Under the pieces are notes generated by a model that saw only the letters and a list, made by a program, of their open reading frames with translations, had not been told where the DNA came from and searched no databases. A stretch of 34,591 nt of DNA from Pseudomonadota bacterium (GTDB lineage: Bacteria; Pseudomonadota; Gammaproteobacteria; GCA-001735895), in assembly GCA_022563685.1 (NCBI GenBank), contig JADFMY010000020.1, positions 1 to 34,591 of the forward strand. Direction: 5' to 3'. Position numbers and translations under genes: made by a program. Positions within the stretch are counted from its first letter, which is position 1; every line of letters begins with the position of its first letter. Of the stretch, positions 13,636 through 21,843 are shown piece after piece.

Positions 13636-14433
13636 ATGAAAATTCAGCTCCTGAGTGATCTGCATAACGAGTTTCTAAGAAACGGTGAAAAGAGTCCCGG
13701 TCATAAATGGGCGGGCTCTATTCCAGACACTAATGCTGACATTATTATTTTGGCTGGTGATATAGATACAGGAACAAAAGGTGCTGAATGGGCGATTTCA
13801 GAATCAGAACGCCTGGCGAAAAACATTATTTATGTGTTAGGTAACCATGAGTTCTATGGAAATGAATACTATAGTTTGAAACAAAAAATTTCAAAACGAT
13901 GCGAAGGAACAGGCGTGTATTGTCTGGACCCCGATGTGTACATTCAAGAGGGTGTGCGTTTTATCGGTACAACCTTATGGACGGATTATAAAGCTGATAT
14001 CAGTATGCCCCAGGATTTGATTATGTATTATGTGGATAAAGCCCTGGCTGATCATAAGGAGATTAAATACAAGTCAGGCAATTCATATAGAAGATTTAAG
14101 CCTCTCGATGCGCTTGCGATACACATAAAAGAATTAAACTGGATAGAAAGGCAATTAGACAGTCTTCATGAAGGCAAAACAGTCGTTGTTACCCATCACG
14201 GACCGCATCCTGTCTGTCAACATCCGGTCTATCCTGTCGATGAAATGAGTACCGCTTTTCATTCGGACTTAAGTAGCCTGATCGCAAAAAATGATATTGA
14301 TGTATGGGTATATGGACATACCCATGCAAACCTGGATAAAGTTATTTTTGATACCCGAATTATCTCTAATCAGGCGGGCTGCCCCGGGGAAAATATCAGT
14401 AATTTTAATGCAAGTTTTACGTTCGAATTATGA
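13636..14433 (+). CDS. Calcineurin-like metallophosphoesterase, copy B
   Basis: 265 residues and about 80% identical to copy A at 3055, with all metal-ligand motifs kept: SDLHNEF, AGDID, LGNHEFYG, VVTHHGPHP and YGHTHAN. Both copies are under constraint at the catalytic residues while varying at surface positions, so both are probably functional. No signal peptide. There is no strong ribosome binding site before the ATG. The next gene, 228 bp downstream on the same strand, contains the HTH family whose remnant precedes copy A, so the association has occurred twice. Function is unknown beyond phosphoester hydrolysis. Confidence 0.85.
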   Translation: MKIQLLSDLHNEFLRNGEKSPGHKWAGSIPDTNADIIILAGDIDTGTKGAEWAISESERLAKNIIYVLGNHEFYGNEYYSLKQKISKRCEGTGVYCLDPDVYIQEGVRFIGTTLWTDYKADISMPQDLIMYYVDKALADHKEIKYKSGNSYRRFKPLDALAIHIKELNWIERQLDSLHEGKTVVVTHHGPHPVCQHPVYPVDEMSTAFHSDLSSLIAKNDIDVWVYGHTHANLDKVIFDTRIISNQAGCPGENISNFNASFTFEL

Positions 14434-14563
14434 GCTGAATCCGTGAATCCACAGCGGTTGAAAAATAGCCGCTTAACCTGGTTGCATCGCCTGTTAAACC
14501 CTGGCGTTTTTCAGATTATCGAGAACGTATCGATTCGTTTAATGGTTTGTTACTAGTAAAACC

Positions 14564-14592
14564 TTCCGGCTCGGGGGCCGGAATGGCGGAGT
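14564..14592. repeat. TTCCGGC-type hairpin repeat, copy 3
   Basis: ttccggc and gccggaa pair perfectly around a tcgggg loop, followed by tggcgg. It lies between metallophosphoesterase copy B and the HTH-MNT gene and may separate their transcripts. Confidence 0.65.
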
Positions 14593-14660
14593 GAGGTAGC
14601 TTGACATTGCCTGCGTAGTTGTTATTCTCTATTCGTGAATTGCGAACAAAGAATATTGAA

Positions 14661-15530
14661 ATGAATTTAAAACCACAGGATATTTTGTTTTTGCTGAAGC
14701 TGGTTTCAGTGGGGAGGAATCCCTGGTCTTTCAATAAGATAGCGCTCGACCTCGGTATGAGCCCCTCAGAAATACATGCAGCTTCCAAACGTACGCTTGC
14801 TGCCAGGTTAGCCATTAAAGAAGGCAGCAATATTTGGCCGAATATGCGGAACCTGGAAGAATTTATATTGCATGGCCTCCAGTACGTTTTTATCCCCGAG
14901 AGGGGTGCATTAAACCGTGGTATGCCAACTGCTTATGCCGCTGCACCAATGGATGCCTACTTTGCGCGAGATAACGAACCACCGCCGGTATGGCCCGACC
15001 CAGAAGGAAAAGTAAGAGGGGAGTCGTTTTCGCCCCTGTATAAATCCGCACCATTTGCAGCGAAGAATGATCCCGCATTATATGAGTTACTGGCCTTAGT
15101 CGATGCAATTCGTGGGGGTAATTCAAGAGAGCGTGAGATAGCTAGAAAGGAACTGAAAATGCGATTTTCTTCTGCAGAAGAAGCAACGAGTAATCAACTT
15201 GTGAATGATCAAGATAAGCTTGTGATTGGTGGATCGCTTGTGGTTTCTCGAACAGCGCTTAAAAAACTGGCGCAACGCTATCATATTCGCCGGCTTGCGT
15301 TATTTGGTTCTGCCGCTCGGGGCCAACTCAACCCGGATAGTGATATTGACCTGCTGGCAGAGTTCGAAAATGGCAAAGCACCTTCACTAGGCGGTATGGT
15401 GAAAATAAACGATGACTTCGTTACCTTGTTCGGTGGCCGAAAGGTAAATGTGTCCACGCCTGCCATATTGAAAAATCCTTATCGTCAACGTGCGATTGAA
15501 AGGGATATAGAAGAACTCTATGCAGCCTGA
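14661..15530 (+). CDS. HTH domain fused to MntA-type nucleotidyltransferase antitoxin
   Basis: 289 residues in two modules. Residues 1-170 match a winged-HTH family: MNLKPQDILFLLKLVSVGR, an HTH at about 20-50 (IALDLGMSPSEIHAASKRTL) and the tail PLYKSAP...LYELLALVDAIR. I know this part mainly as a stand-alone protein. Residues 185-289 form a complete MNT domain with GSX10DXD: G216-S217, then D228 and D230, in LFGSAARGQLNPDSDIDLL. In MntA-HepT systems this enzyme transfers AMP to a Tyr of the HEPN toxin and neutralises it. The stop overlaps the toxin start by 11 bp. The ATG at 14661 is preferred over an upstream TTG because the HTH family starts there. The HTH suggests the antitoxin also regulates its own operon. 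Confidence 0.82.
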   Translation: MNLKPQDILFLLKLVSVGRNPWSFNKIALDLGMSPSEIHAASKRTLAARLAIKEGSNIWPNMRNLEEFILHGLQYVFIPERGALNRGMPTAYAAAPMDAYFARDNEPPPVWPDPEGKVRGESFSPLYKSAPFAAKNDPALYELLALVDAIRGGNSREREIARKELKMRFSSAEEATSNQLVNDQDKLVIGGSLVVSRTALKKLAQRYHIRRLALFGSAARGQLNPDSDIDLLAEFENGKAPSLGGMVKINDDFVTLFGGRKVNVSTPAILKNPYRQRAIERDIEELYAA

Positions 15531-15879
15531 AGACAGGGACCCGGCTTATTTGTGGGATATGCTACAGGCGGCCAGGGAAGTTCAGGCCATGTTGGGTGAT
15601 TACAATCTATCAGAGTTTCTCGCCGATCGTGTTATGTTGAGGGCAATAGAGCGCAGTGTTGAGATTATTGGCGAAGCTGCTCGATGTGTATCTTTGCCCT
15701 GCAAAGATGCTCATCCGGAAATACCATGGCGAGAAATCATTGGTCAACGCAACTTGTTAGCGCATGAATATGGTCAAATCGATCATGAATTGCTTTACAA
15801 AACCGCAATCGACGATATACCCAAACTGGTTGTGCAGATTAATAAATTATTGCCGCCGTTGGAAGAGAACGATTTATGA
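15520..15879 (+). CDS. HepT-type HEPN RNase toxin
   Basis: 119 residues, all-helical HEPN fold. The signature RX4HXY is exact: R77-NLLA-H82-E-Y84 in QRNLLAHEYGQ. Arg and His form the RNase active site, and the Tyr is the residue AMP-modified by MntA-type partners in characterised systems. The upstream VEIIGEAARC segment and IPWREIIGQRN are also typical. The start overlaps the end of the HTH-MNT gene by 11 bp, giving strong translational coupling. Apparently intact and therefore toxic unless neutralised. Confidence 0.9.
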   Translation: MQPEDRDPAYLWDMLQAAREVQAMLGDYNLSEFLADRVMLRAIERSVEIIGEAARCVSLPCKDAHPEIPWREIIGQRNLLAHEYGQIDHELLYKTAIDDIPKLVVQINKLLPPLEENDL

Positions 15880-15923
15880 GTAATATCTCGACTGCAAGGA
15901 AAAATTAGTTCTAAGGGAATAAA

Positions 15924-16424
15924 ATGAAAATATATTTTTCACATGGGAAGGAAAGTGGCCCCTGGGGCACCAAGATTAAAAGGTTGGCAACCATTGCTAC
16001 AGAGCTGGGATGCGACGTCGATAGTATCGATTATACGGATTTGATGGATCCAGACCTTCGCGTGGAACGCCTCCTTTCCGTTTTAAACAAGGAAGAGGAC
16101 AGCTTTATTCTGGTGGGCTCTAGCATGGGGGCTTATGTTTCATTGGTGGCGTCTGAATCGGTCGATGCAAAAGCGGTATTCCTGATGGCGCCTGCTCTGT
16201 ACATACCCACTTATAAAAAACAGCAGTATCGCTCTAATTCAAAACATATTGAAATCGTGCACGGGTGGTCTGACGATATTATTCCTGCAGAGCATTCGAT
16301 TAAATATGCAAAGGATGCTGACTGTACGCTGCATTTAATTAGCGGAGATCATGCCCTGAGTGGCTCGCTTGAAGTCGTCGCAAATCTTTTTGAACGGTTT
16401 CTTCGTAAGGCTATGGGCCGATAA
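15924..16424 (+). CDS. Small alpha/beta hydrolase
   Basis: 166 residues with a catalytic triad in order: Ser67 in VGSSMGA (nucleophile elbow G-x-S-x-G), Asp in HGWSDDIIP (about 117) and His143 in SGDHALSG. Opens with MKIYFSHGKESGPWG, as in YqiA-like esterases. No signal peptide, so it is cytoplasmic. A good ribosome binding site (taaggga) lies 45 bp after the toxin stop, so it may share the operon. Its role with the toxin-antitoxin pair is unclear and it may be a bystander. Confidence 0.75.
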   Translation: MKIYFSHGKESGPWGTKIKRLATIATELGCDVDSIDYTDLMDPDLRVERLLSVLNKEEDSFILVGSSMGAYVSLVASESVDAKAVFLMAPALYIPTYKKQQYRSNSKHIEIVHGWSDDIIPAEHSIKYAKDADCTLHLISGDHALSGSLEVVANLFERFLRKAMGR

Positions 16425-16450
16425 ATTCGAGCCGAGTGCTTTTTGATAGA

Positions 16451-16500
16451 TTCCGGCTCGGGGGCCGGAATGACGATTTGTCGTGTGGGCCGGAGTGGCA
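16451..16500. repeat. TTCCGGC-type hairpin repeat, copy 4
   Basis: The 20-nt hairpin with ttccggc/gccggaa arms is identical to copy 3, followed by tgacg and a second half-unit gggccggagtggca. It marks the right edge of the accessory block. Confidence 0.7.
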
Positions 16501-16581
16501 GATTTGCTGCTCTTTTGCTGAATCATTGGTGAGGATTCGATCATGTATGAAAAAATTGTGAACATTTAACCGAAGCCAATT

Positions 16582-17532
16582 TTGAATAGTGTCCTCGAAA
16601 TTACCGTGCCGGTATTCGGTATCGGGCTGCTCGGTTACCTGGCCACCCGGCTGGGATTGTTTTCCGCGCAGGCGGGGGAGGGGCTGGCGCGGTTTGTTTT
16701 CGATTTTGCCATTCCCGCGCTATTGCTGCGTACCTTTGCGAATGCCGATTTACCCGAGGATATGCCGCTCGATCTGATTGGCAGCTATTATTTGCCTATC
16801 GCGGTTTTTTACCTGTTGGGCATGTTGGTCGCCAAAGAGTTTTACGCGCGCCCGTTGAGTGGGCAGGTGATTACCGGCTTTTCATTTTCATACGGCAACG
16901 CGGTGTTGCTCGGCTTGCCGCTGGTGTTGTTGACTCTGGGTGACGAGGGTTCGCTGCCCTACTTTATATTGTTATCGATACATGCCCTGTCGTTGTTCAC
17001 GGTGACCACCGTGTTGCTGGAATACAGTCGCCACCGCGATACGAGCCCGCTCAAACTGATCGGCAAGGTATTCCTCAATTTACTTAAAAACCCGATCCTG
17101 CTCGGTATTGTTGGTGGTATCGCATTAAACTGGCTCGGTCTGCCACTGACCGGTGCGCTGGATACCACGGCGAGCTACCTGCAAAACGCGGTCGCGGCCT
17201 GCTCGCTGTTCGCGCTCGGTGCCTCGATGACGAAATACCGCATCGCGGGCCAGCTCAAGCAGTCGCTCACCGTTGTGCTGGCGAAAAATATCGCTTTCCC
17301 CGTCTGTGTCTATCTTACCTGCACCCAGGTGTTTGTATTATCTGCACACTGGACATTTATTGCGGTATTGATGGCGGCGCAACCTACCGGGGTGAACGCT
17401 TATATATTTGCCGAGCGTTACCAAACCGCGCAGGCGCTGGCAACCACGACGGTATTCTTATCCACGGCGTTTTCGTTACTGACCATTCCGGTACTACTGT
17501 ATCTTTACCAGTCGGGCGTGTTTTTTGGGTGA
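16582..17532 (+). CDS. AEC family transporter (auxin efflux carrier-like)
   Basis: 316 residues with about ten hydrophobic segments in two similar halves, as in AEC carriers: VLEITVPVFGIGLLGYLATR at the start, YGNAVLLGLPL in the first half and LKNPILLGIVGGIALN leading the second, with the cross-over motif AAQPTGVNAYIF near residue 270. The family exports or exchanges small organic acids such as malate. mdh follows 128 bp downstream on the same strand, which makes a dicarboxylate a reasonable but unproven substrate. The start codon is TTG (16582), with no ATG nearby that keeps the first helix complete. Confidence 0.85.
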   Translation: MNSVLEITVPVFGIGLLGYLATRLGLFSAQAGEGLARFVFDFAIPALLLRTFANADLPEDMPLDLIGSYYLPIAVFYLLGMLVAKEFYARPLSGQVITGFSFSYGNAVLLGLPLVLLTLGDEGSLPYFILLSIHALSLFTVTTVLLEYSRHRDTSPLKLIGKVFLNLLKNPILLGIVGGIALNWLGLPLTGALDTTASYLQNAVAACSLFALGASMTKYRIAGQLKQSLTVVLAKNIAFPVCVYLTCTQVFVLSAHWTFIAVLMAAQPTGVNAYIFAERYQTAQALATTTVFLSTAFSLLTIPVLLYLYQSGVFFG

Positions 17533-17660
17533 TTTAATAGGCCAGCTCAATACTGTGTATGAATAGTTACTGCCCGGCATCGTGGCGGCTTGTCAATCTC
17601 AGGGTCCACCGATATGATGCTGCTTCAATTATTCCCCTTTGAAACCTGACGAGGTTCGCT

Positions 17661-18596
17661 ATGAAAGTTTGTGTGCTGGGAGCAGCCGGTGGAATCGGGC
17701 AACCGCTTTCGCTGTTATTAAAATTGCAGTTACCCGCAGGTAGCCAGTTATCGCTTTACGATGTTGCACCTTTTACCCCGGGGGTGGCGGTCGATCTGAG
17801 CCATATCCCGACCGATGTGTCGGTGCGCGGCTTTGTCGGCGATGATGTCGAGGCCGCGATGGCCGGCGCCGATATCGTCGTGATTCCCGCCGGCGTACCA
17901 CGCAAGCCCGGCATGACCCGTGACGATCTGTTCAACATGAACGCCGGCATCGTCAAAAAGCTGGTTGCCGCCGGCGCCAAAGCCTGCCCCAATGCCTGCT
18001 TCGCGATTGTCACCAACCCGGTTAATTCGACCGTGCCAATTGCCGCCGAAGTATTGAAGTCAGCCGGTGTATACGACAAGCGCAAGCTGTTTGGTGTGAC
18101 AACGCTCGACGTGATTCGCTCACAAACCTTTGTCGCCGACCTTAAAGGCAAGAGTTGTGACGATGTTAACGTCAATGTCATCGGTGGCCACAGCGGCGTA
18201 ACTATTCTGCCCCTGTTATCGAGTGTCCCAGGCGTAGAGCTGAGTCAGGATGAAATCGAAAGCCTGACACTTCGTATCCAGGAAGCAGGTACCGAAGTGG
18301 TCGAAGCCAAGGCTGGCGCCGGTTCGGCGACCCTGTCTATGGCACAGGCGGCAACACGCTTCACCCTGTCGCTGGTCGTGGCCATGAACGGTGAATCGGT
18401 CGTAGAATGCTGCTACGTACAAACCGGAGACGCTACCAGCAGCTTCCATGCGCAGCCGGTGAAGCTCGGCAAAAACGGGGTCGATTCGATTCCTGCTCTT
18501 CCGGCACTGAGCGATTACGAGCAAAAGCTACTCGACCAGATGCGCGACACCCTCGAAGCTAATATCAGCAAAGGCCTCGAGTACGCCAACGCATAG
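17661..18596 (+). CDS. mdh: Malate dehydrogenase (NAD+), E. coli type
   Basis: 311 residues, the usual length of the gamma-proteobacterial/mitochondrial type. The Rossmann start [16 protein letters not shown], the substrate loop [13 protein letters not shown] with its two Arg, TNPVNST, LDVIRS and the catalytic IGGHSGVT His are all present. It interconverts malate and oxaloacetate in the TCA cycle. gacgagg lies 6 bp before the ATG. A strong hairpin follows the stop, so it is probably transcribed alone. Confidence 0.97.
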   Translation: MKVCVLGAAGGIGQPLSLLLKLQLPAGSQLSLYDVAPFTPGVAVDLSHIPTDVSVRGFVGDDVEAAMAGADIVVIPAGVPRKPGMTRDDLFNMNAGIVKKLVAAGAKACPNACFAIVTNPVNSTVPIAAEVLKSAGVYDKRKLFGVTTLDVIRSQTFVADLKGKSCDDVNVNVIGGHSGVTILPLLSSVPGVELSQDEIESLTLRIQEAGTEVVEAKAGAGSATLSMAQAATRFTLSLVVAMNGESVVECCYVQTGDATSSFHAQPVKLGKNGVDSIPALPALSDYEQKLLDQMRDTLEANISKGLEYANA

Positions 18597-18603
18597 ATTC
18601 CGG

Positions 18604-18628
18604 ATCAATGGGGTCAGACCCCATTGAT
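18604..18628. terminator. Perfect hairpin after mdh (GGGGTCAGA type)
   Basis: atcaatgggg pairs perfectly with ccccattgat around a tcaga loop: 10-bp stem, 5-nt loop, followed by ttt. It ends where the next promoter begins. It probably terminates mdh, and by sequence it is related to the inverted repeat at 13410. Confidence 0.65.
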
Positions 18629-18655
18629 TTGAAAGGAACTATAATTTGATATAAT
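18628..18655 (+). promoter_or_regulatory. Probable sigma70 promoter for the 2-oxoacid dehydrogenase operon
   Basis: TTTGAA, 16 bp, then a consensus TATAAT (18650-18655), about 45 bp before the E1 alpha start. The alternative -35 TTGAAA would give a 15-bp spacer. Confidence 0.55.
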
Positions 18656-18700
18656 CGCTCCAATTCCCAGGCTAAGCAGTATATTAACGGGGGTCGAAAT

Positions 18701-19774
18701 ATGCAGGGTTCTGAATTTAACATCGAAACCATCGAGACACTCGATCCCGAGGGGCATCTCCAGCGGCCGTTGCCCGAGGCTCTTCGCGAGCGTGACCAGC
18801 TCATCAAGCTTTATCAAATCATGGTATTGACCCGTGTGTTCGATCGCGAGGCGATCAATCTGCAACGCACCGGGGCCATGGGTACTTATCCATCTAACGA
18901 AGGACAGGAAGCGATAGGCACAGGCATCGGGTTCGCGATGCGAGAGGACGATGTATTTGTGCCCTATTACCGCGATGTCGCAACCCAGATCCAGCGCGGT
19001 GTGCTCATCGAAGAAATACTGGTCTTTTGGGGTGGTGACGAACGCGGCCAAAACTACCAGCATCAGTCGCAGGATTTTCCAGCGTGCATTCCGATCGCAA
19101 CCCAGTCCTGCCATGCGGTCGGCATCGCATTTGCAATCAAGTATCGAGGGCAGGACCGCGCCGTGGTCACTACCTGCGGCGATGGTGCAACATCAAAGGG
19201 CGATTTCTACGAATCGATCAATGTCGCGGGTGCCATGGGCCTGCCGGTGGTATTTGTGGTGAATAATAATCAATGGGCGATTTCGGTGCCGCTGGCCAAA
19301 CAAACCGCCGCGCAGACCATTGCGCAAAAGGCTTTTGCGGTGGGTATCGAAGGCATCCGTGTGGATGGAAATGATCCGATTGCGGTGTTTGAGGTGGTGA
19401 GCGAGGCGCTCGAACGTGCCCGACGCGACTGCCAGCCCACCCTTATCGAAGCCCTGAGTTATCGGCTTTGCGATCACACCACGGCCGACGATGCGTCACG
19501 CTATCGCGATCAGCAGGAATACGATGAAGCGCGAGCGCTCGAACCGTTGATTCGTTTTAAACTTCTGTTGCAAAACGAGTATCAATGGAGCGAAGCAGAC
19601 GACAAGGCGCTTTATGATGACAGCGATCAGCGGGTGAAAAAGGCGATCGAAGTCTACCAGGCCACGTCCGACCAGGCCCCGGGTGAGTTTTTCGACTACA
19701 TGTTTGCAAAACCGACCACCCCTCTGGAACGACAGAAAAAAGCCTGGCTCGATGAGGCGAAGCGCCATGCCTGA
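18701..19774 (+). CDS. pdhA: 2-oxoacid (pyruvate or branched-chain) dehydrogenase E1 alpha
   Basis: 357 residues. The thiamine diphosphate motif is GDGATSKGDFYESIN ending with NNNQWAIS, the classical GDG...NN. The entry segment GTYPSNEGQEAIGTG and the substrate loop with SYRLCDHTTADD are also present. It decarboxylates a 2-oxoacid and passes the acyl group to the E2 lipoyl arm. gggggt lies 7 bp before the ATG. The E1 beta start overlaps its stop by 8 bp. Sequence alone does not separate pyruvate from branched-chain specificity; heterodimeric E1 genes of this kind are often annotated pdhA or bkdA1. Confidence 0.88.
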   Translation: MQGSEFNIETIETLDPEGHLQRPLPEALRERDQLIKLYQIMVLTRVFDREAINLQRTGAMGTYPSNEGQEAIGTGIGFAMREDDVFVPYYRDVATQIQRGVLIEEILVFWGGDERGQNYQHQSQDFPACIPIATQSCHAVGIAFAIKYRGQDRAVVTTCGDGATSKGDFYESINVAGAMGLPVVFVVNNNQWAISVPLAKQTAAQTIAQKAFAVGIEGIRVDGNDPIAVFEVVSEALERARRDCQPTLIEALSYRLCDHTTADDASRYRDQQEYDEARALEPLIRFKLLLQNEYQWSEADDKALYDDSDQRVKKAIEVYQATSDQAPGEFFDYMFAKPTTPLERQKKAWLDEAKRHA

Positions 19775-20747
19775 ATGGACGTTGCTGGAGGCGGTGAATC
19801 AGGCCTTCGCGCATGAGATGCGAGCGGATAAAGATGTGGTGGTGCTCGGCGAAGACGTGGGGGTCAACGGTGGAGTGTTTCGGGCCACAGATGGGTTGAT
19901 CGAAGAATTTGGCAGTGATCGGGTGGTCGATACGCCACTGGCCGAATCGGTCATCGTCGGCATGAGCATCGGCATGGCAGCGCAGGGTTTAAAACCTGTG
20001 GTTGAACTCCAGTTTATGGGGTTCATCTACCCGGCAGTCGATCAGATTATCAACCATGCTGCGCGCCTGCGAAACCGTACGCGCGGGCGACTGACCTGCC
20101 CGATGGTGATCCGCGCACCCTTCGGTGGTGGTATCCATGCGCCGGAACATCACTCCGAGAGCACCGAAGCGATATTTGCGCATATGCCCGGCGTGCGTGT
20201 GGTGATTCCCTCCTCACCCGCGCGTGCCTACGGACTACTACTGGCAGCTATCCGTGACCCGGACCCGGTGGTATTTCTCGAACCCAAGCGGGTGTATCGC
20301 CTGGGTAAACAGGAAATCGAGGATAATGGCGAAGCCTTACCACTCGATAGCTGTTTTATATTGCGTGACGGCGTCGATGTCACGCTCGTGAGTTGGGGTG
20401 CCTCGATCAAGGAAACCCTGGAAGCTGCCAACGAACTCGCGCAGCAGGGAATCGACGCCGAAGTGATCGATGTTGCAACCATTTCACCGCTCGATATCGA
20501 TACCATACTCGATTCGGTTTCGCGTACCGGACGTTGCGTGATCGTCCACGAAGCGGCGCGAAGTTTTGGCGTGGGGGCAGAGATCGCCGCACAACTCGCC
20601 GGAGAGGGTATTACCTCGCTACTCGCTCCGGTGAAGCGCGTCACCGGGTTCGATACCGTGATGCCGCTTCATCGTTACGAACAGGATTACCTGCCGGGTG
20701 TAAATCGAATTGTATACGCGGTCAAACAAAGTATGGAGTACCGATGA
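19767..20747 (+). CDS. pdhB: 2-oxoacid dehydrogenase E1 beta
   Basis: 326 residues from the ATG inside the last codons of E1 alpha (MPEWTLLEAVNQAF); longer upstream frames are only overlap with that gene. Conserved parts: VVLGEDVGVNGGVFRAT, with the Glu that activates thiamine diphosphate, the VELQFMGFIYPAVDQIINHA segment, and PFGGGIHAPEHHSES, which has the active-site His. It forms the alpha2beta2 E1 with the preceding product. It overlaps the E2 gene by ATGA, so all three genes are translationally coupled. Confidence 0.9.
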   Translation: MPEWTLLEAVNQAFAHEMRADKDVVVLGEDVGVNGGVFRATDGLIEEFGSDRVVDTPLAESVIVGMSIGMAAQGLKPVVELQFMGFIYPAVDQIINHAARLRNRTRGRLTCPMVIRAPFGGGIHAPEHHSESTEAIFAHMPGVRVVIPSSPARAYGLLLAAIRDPDPVVFLEPKRVYRLGKQEIEDNGEALPLDSCFILRDGVDVTLVSWGASIKETLEAANELAQQGIDAEVIDVATISPLDIDTILDSVSRTGRCVIVHEAARSFGVGAEIAAQLAGEGITSLLAPVKRVTGFDTVMPLHRYEQDYLPGVNRIVYAVKQSMEYR

Positions 20748-21838
20748 AGATTTTTAATTTACCCGATCTTGGCGAAGGCTTACCCGATGCGGAAATAGTC
20801 GAATGGTACGTGAAGCCGGGCGATGAAATAGAACAGGGGCAGCCGCTGGTGTCGATGGAAACGGCCAAGGCTATTATTGATATACCCTCACCACAGTCGG
20901 GTCGCGTGAATCGCCTCTATGGCAAGGAAGGTGACGTGATCGAAACCGGCAGACCGCTGGTCGCATTTGGCGAAGGTGAAGTTGTCGATACGGGTACCGT
21001 GGTGGGCAAAATGGAATCAACCGAGGACGTGATTCCAGAACAGGCGGTCGGCGTGCATCACAGTGCAAGCAGTGTTAAAGCAACGCCTGCGGTGCGGGCA
21101 CTGGCCAATCGAATGGATGTCGAATTATCGATGGTGACACCGAGTGGCCACGATGGTCTGATACTGGTCGACGATGTACGGCGCGTGGCACGCATTCTGG
21201 CCGAACACGGTAAAATGGAACCCTTGCGCGGTGTACGACGCGCGATGGCGCGCAACATGGCGCAGGCGCATGCCGAGGTGGCCCCTGCCACCATTGTCGA
21301 TGATGCCGATATTAGCCATCTGCAATCCCGGGCCGACATTACCCCGGCTCTGATTCAGGCATTGGTCGCCGGTTGCAGGGCGGAACCATCACTCAATGCC
21401 TGGTACGATAGCCATGCCAATGGTCGGCGCGTGCTGGAGAGAATTCACCTCGGGCTTGCGGTCGATGCACCGCAGGGTCTGTTTGTCGCGGTGATGCAGG
21501 ATATCCAGGAGGATGACCAGGAAGGTGTTGTTGAAAGACTGGTAGCGCTTAAGGAAAAAATTAAAAATCGTTCATTAAAACCGGCTGAATTGCGCGGAAA
21601 CAGTATTACCCTGTCTAATTACGGTGCGATCGGCGGGCGCTATGCAGCACCGATGGTATTACCCCCCACGGTGGCAATACTCGGTGCGGGCGAATCGCGC
21701 GACGAAGTGGTCGCACGCGATGGGCAGGCCGTGATTCGGCACATGTTACCGCTGGCGCTCACCTTCGATCATCGCGCGGTTACCGGCGGTGAAGCGGCAC
21801 GCTTTCTCAAGGCCGTGATCAAAGATTTGCAGCAATAG
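20744..21838 (+). CDS. pdhC: Dihydrolipoamide acyltransferase E2 of the same complex
   Basis: 364 residues in the normal order. A lipoyl domain occupies about 1-77 with Lys42 in METAKAI, a linker and E1/E3-binding domain lie at about 107-147 (ATPAVRALANRMDVEL...LVDDVRR), and the acyltransferase core runs to the end. The core is compact and the protein shorter than multi-lipoyl E2s. The active-site motif is DHRAVTGG (about 342-349): the His is kept, but the usual Asp of DHRxxDG is Thr. No E3 (lipoamide dehydrogenase) gene follows, so E3 must come from elsewhere in the genome. Confidence 0.88.
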   Translation: MKIFNLPDLGEGLPDAEIVEWYVKPGDEIEQGQPLVSMETAKAIIDIPSPQSGRVNRLYGKEGDVIETGRPLVAFGEGEVVDTGTVVGKMESTEDVIPEQAVGVHHSASSVKATPAVRALANRMDVELSMVTPSGHDGLILVDDVRRVARILAEHGKMEPLRGVRRAMARNMAQAHAEVAPATIVDDADISHLQSRADITPALIQALVAGCRAEPSLNAWYDSHANGRRVLERIHLGLAVDAPQGLFVAVMQDIQEDDQEGVVERLVALKEKIKNRSLKPAELRGNSITLSNYGAIGGRYAAPMVLPPTVAILGAGESRDEVVARDGQAVIRHMLPLALTFDHRAVTGGEAARFLKAVIKDLQQ

Positions 21839-21843
21839 CGGGT

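Noticed and set aside
20393-20743. Long upstream extension of the E2 gene
   Set aside because: It only reads through E1 beta in another frame. The lipoyl domain starts at the ATG at 20744, coupled to the E1 beta stop.
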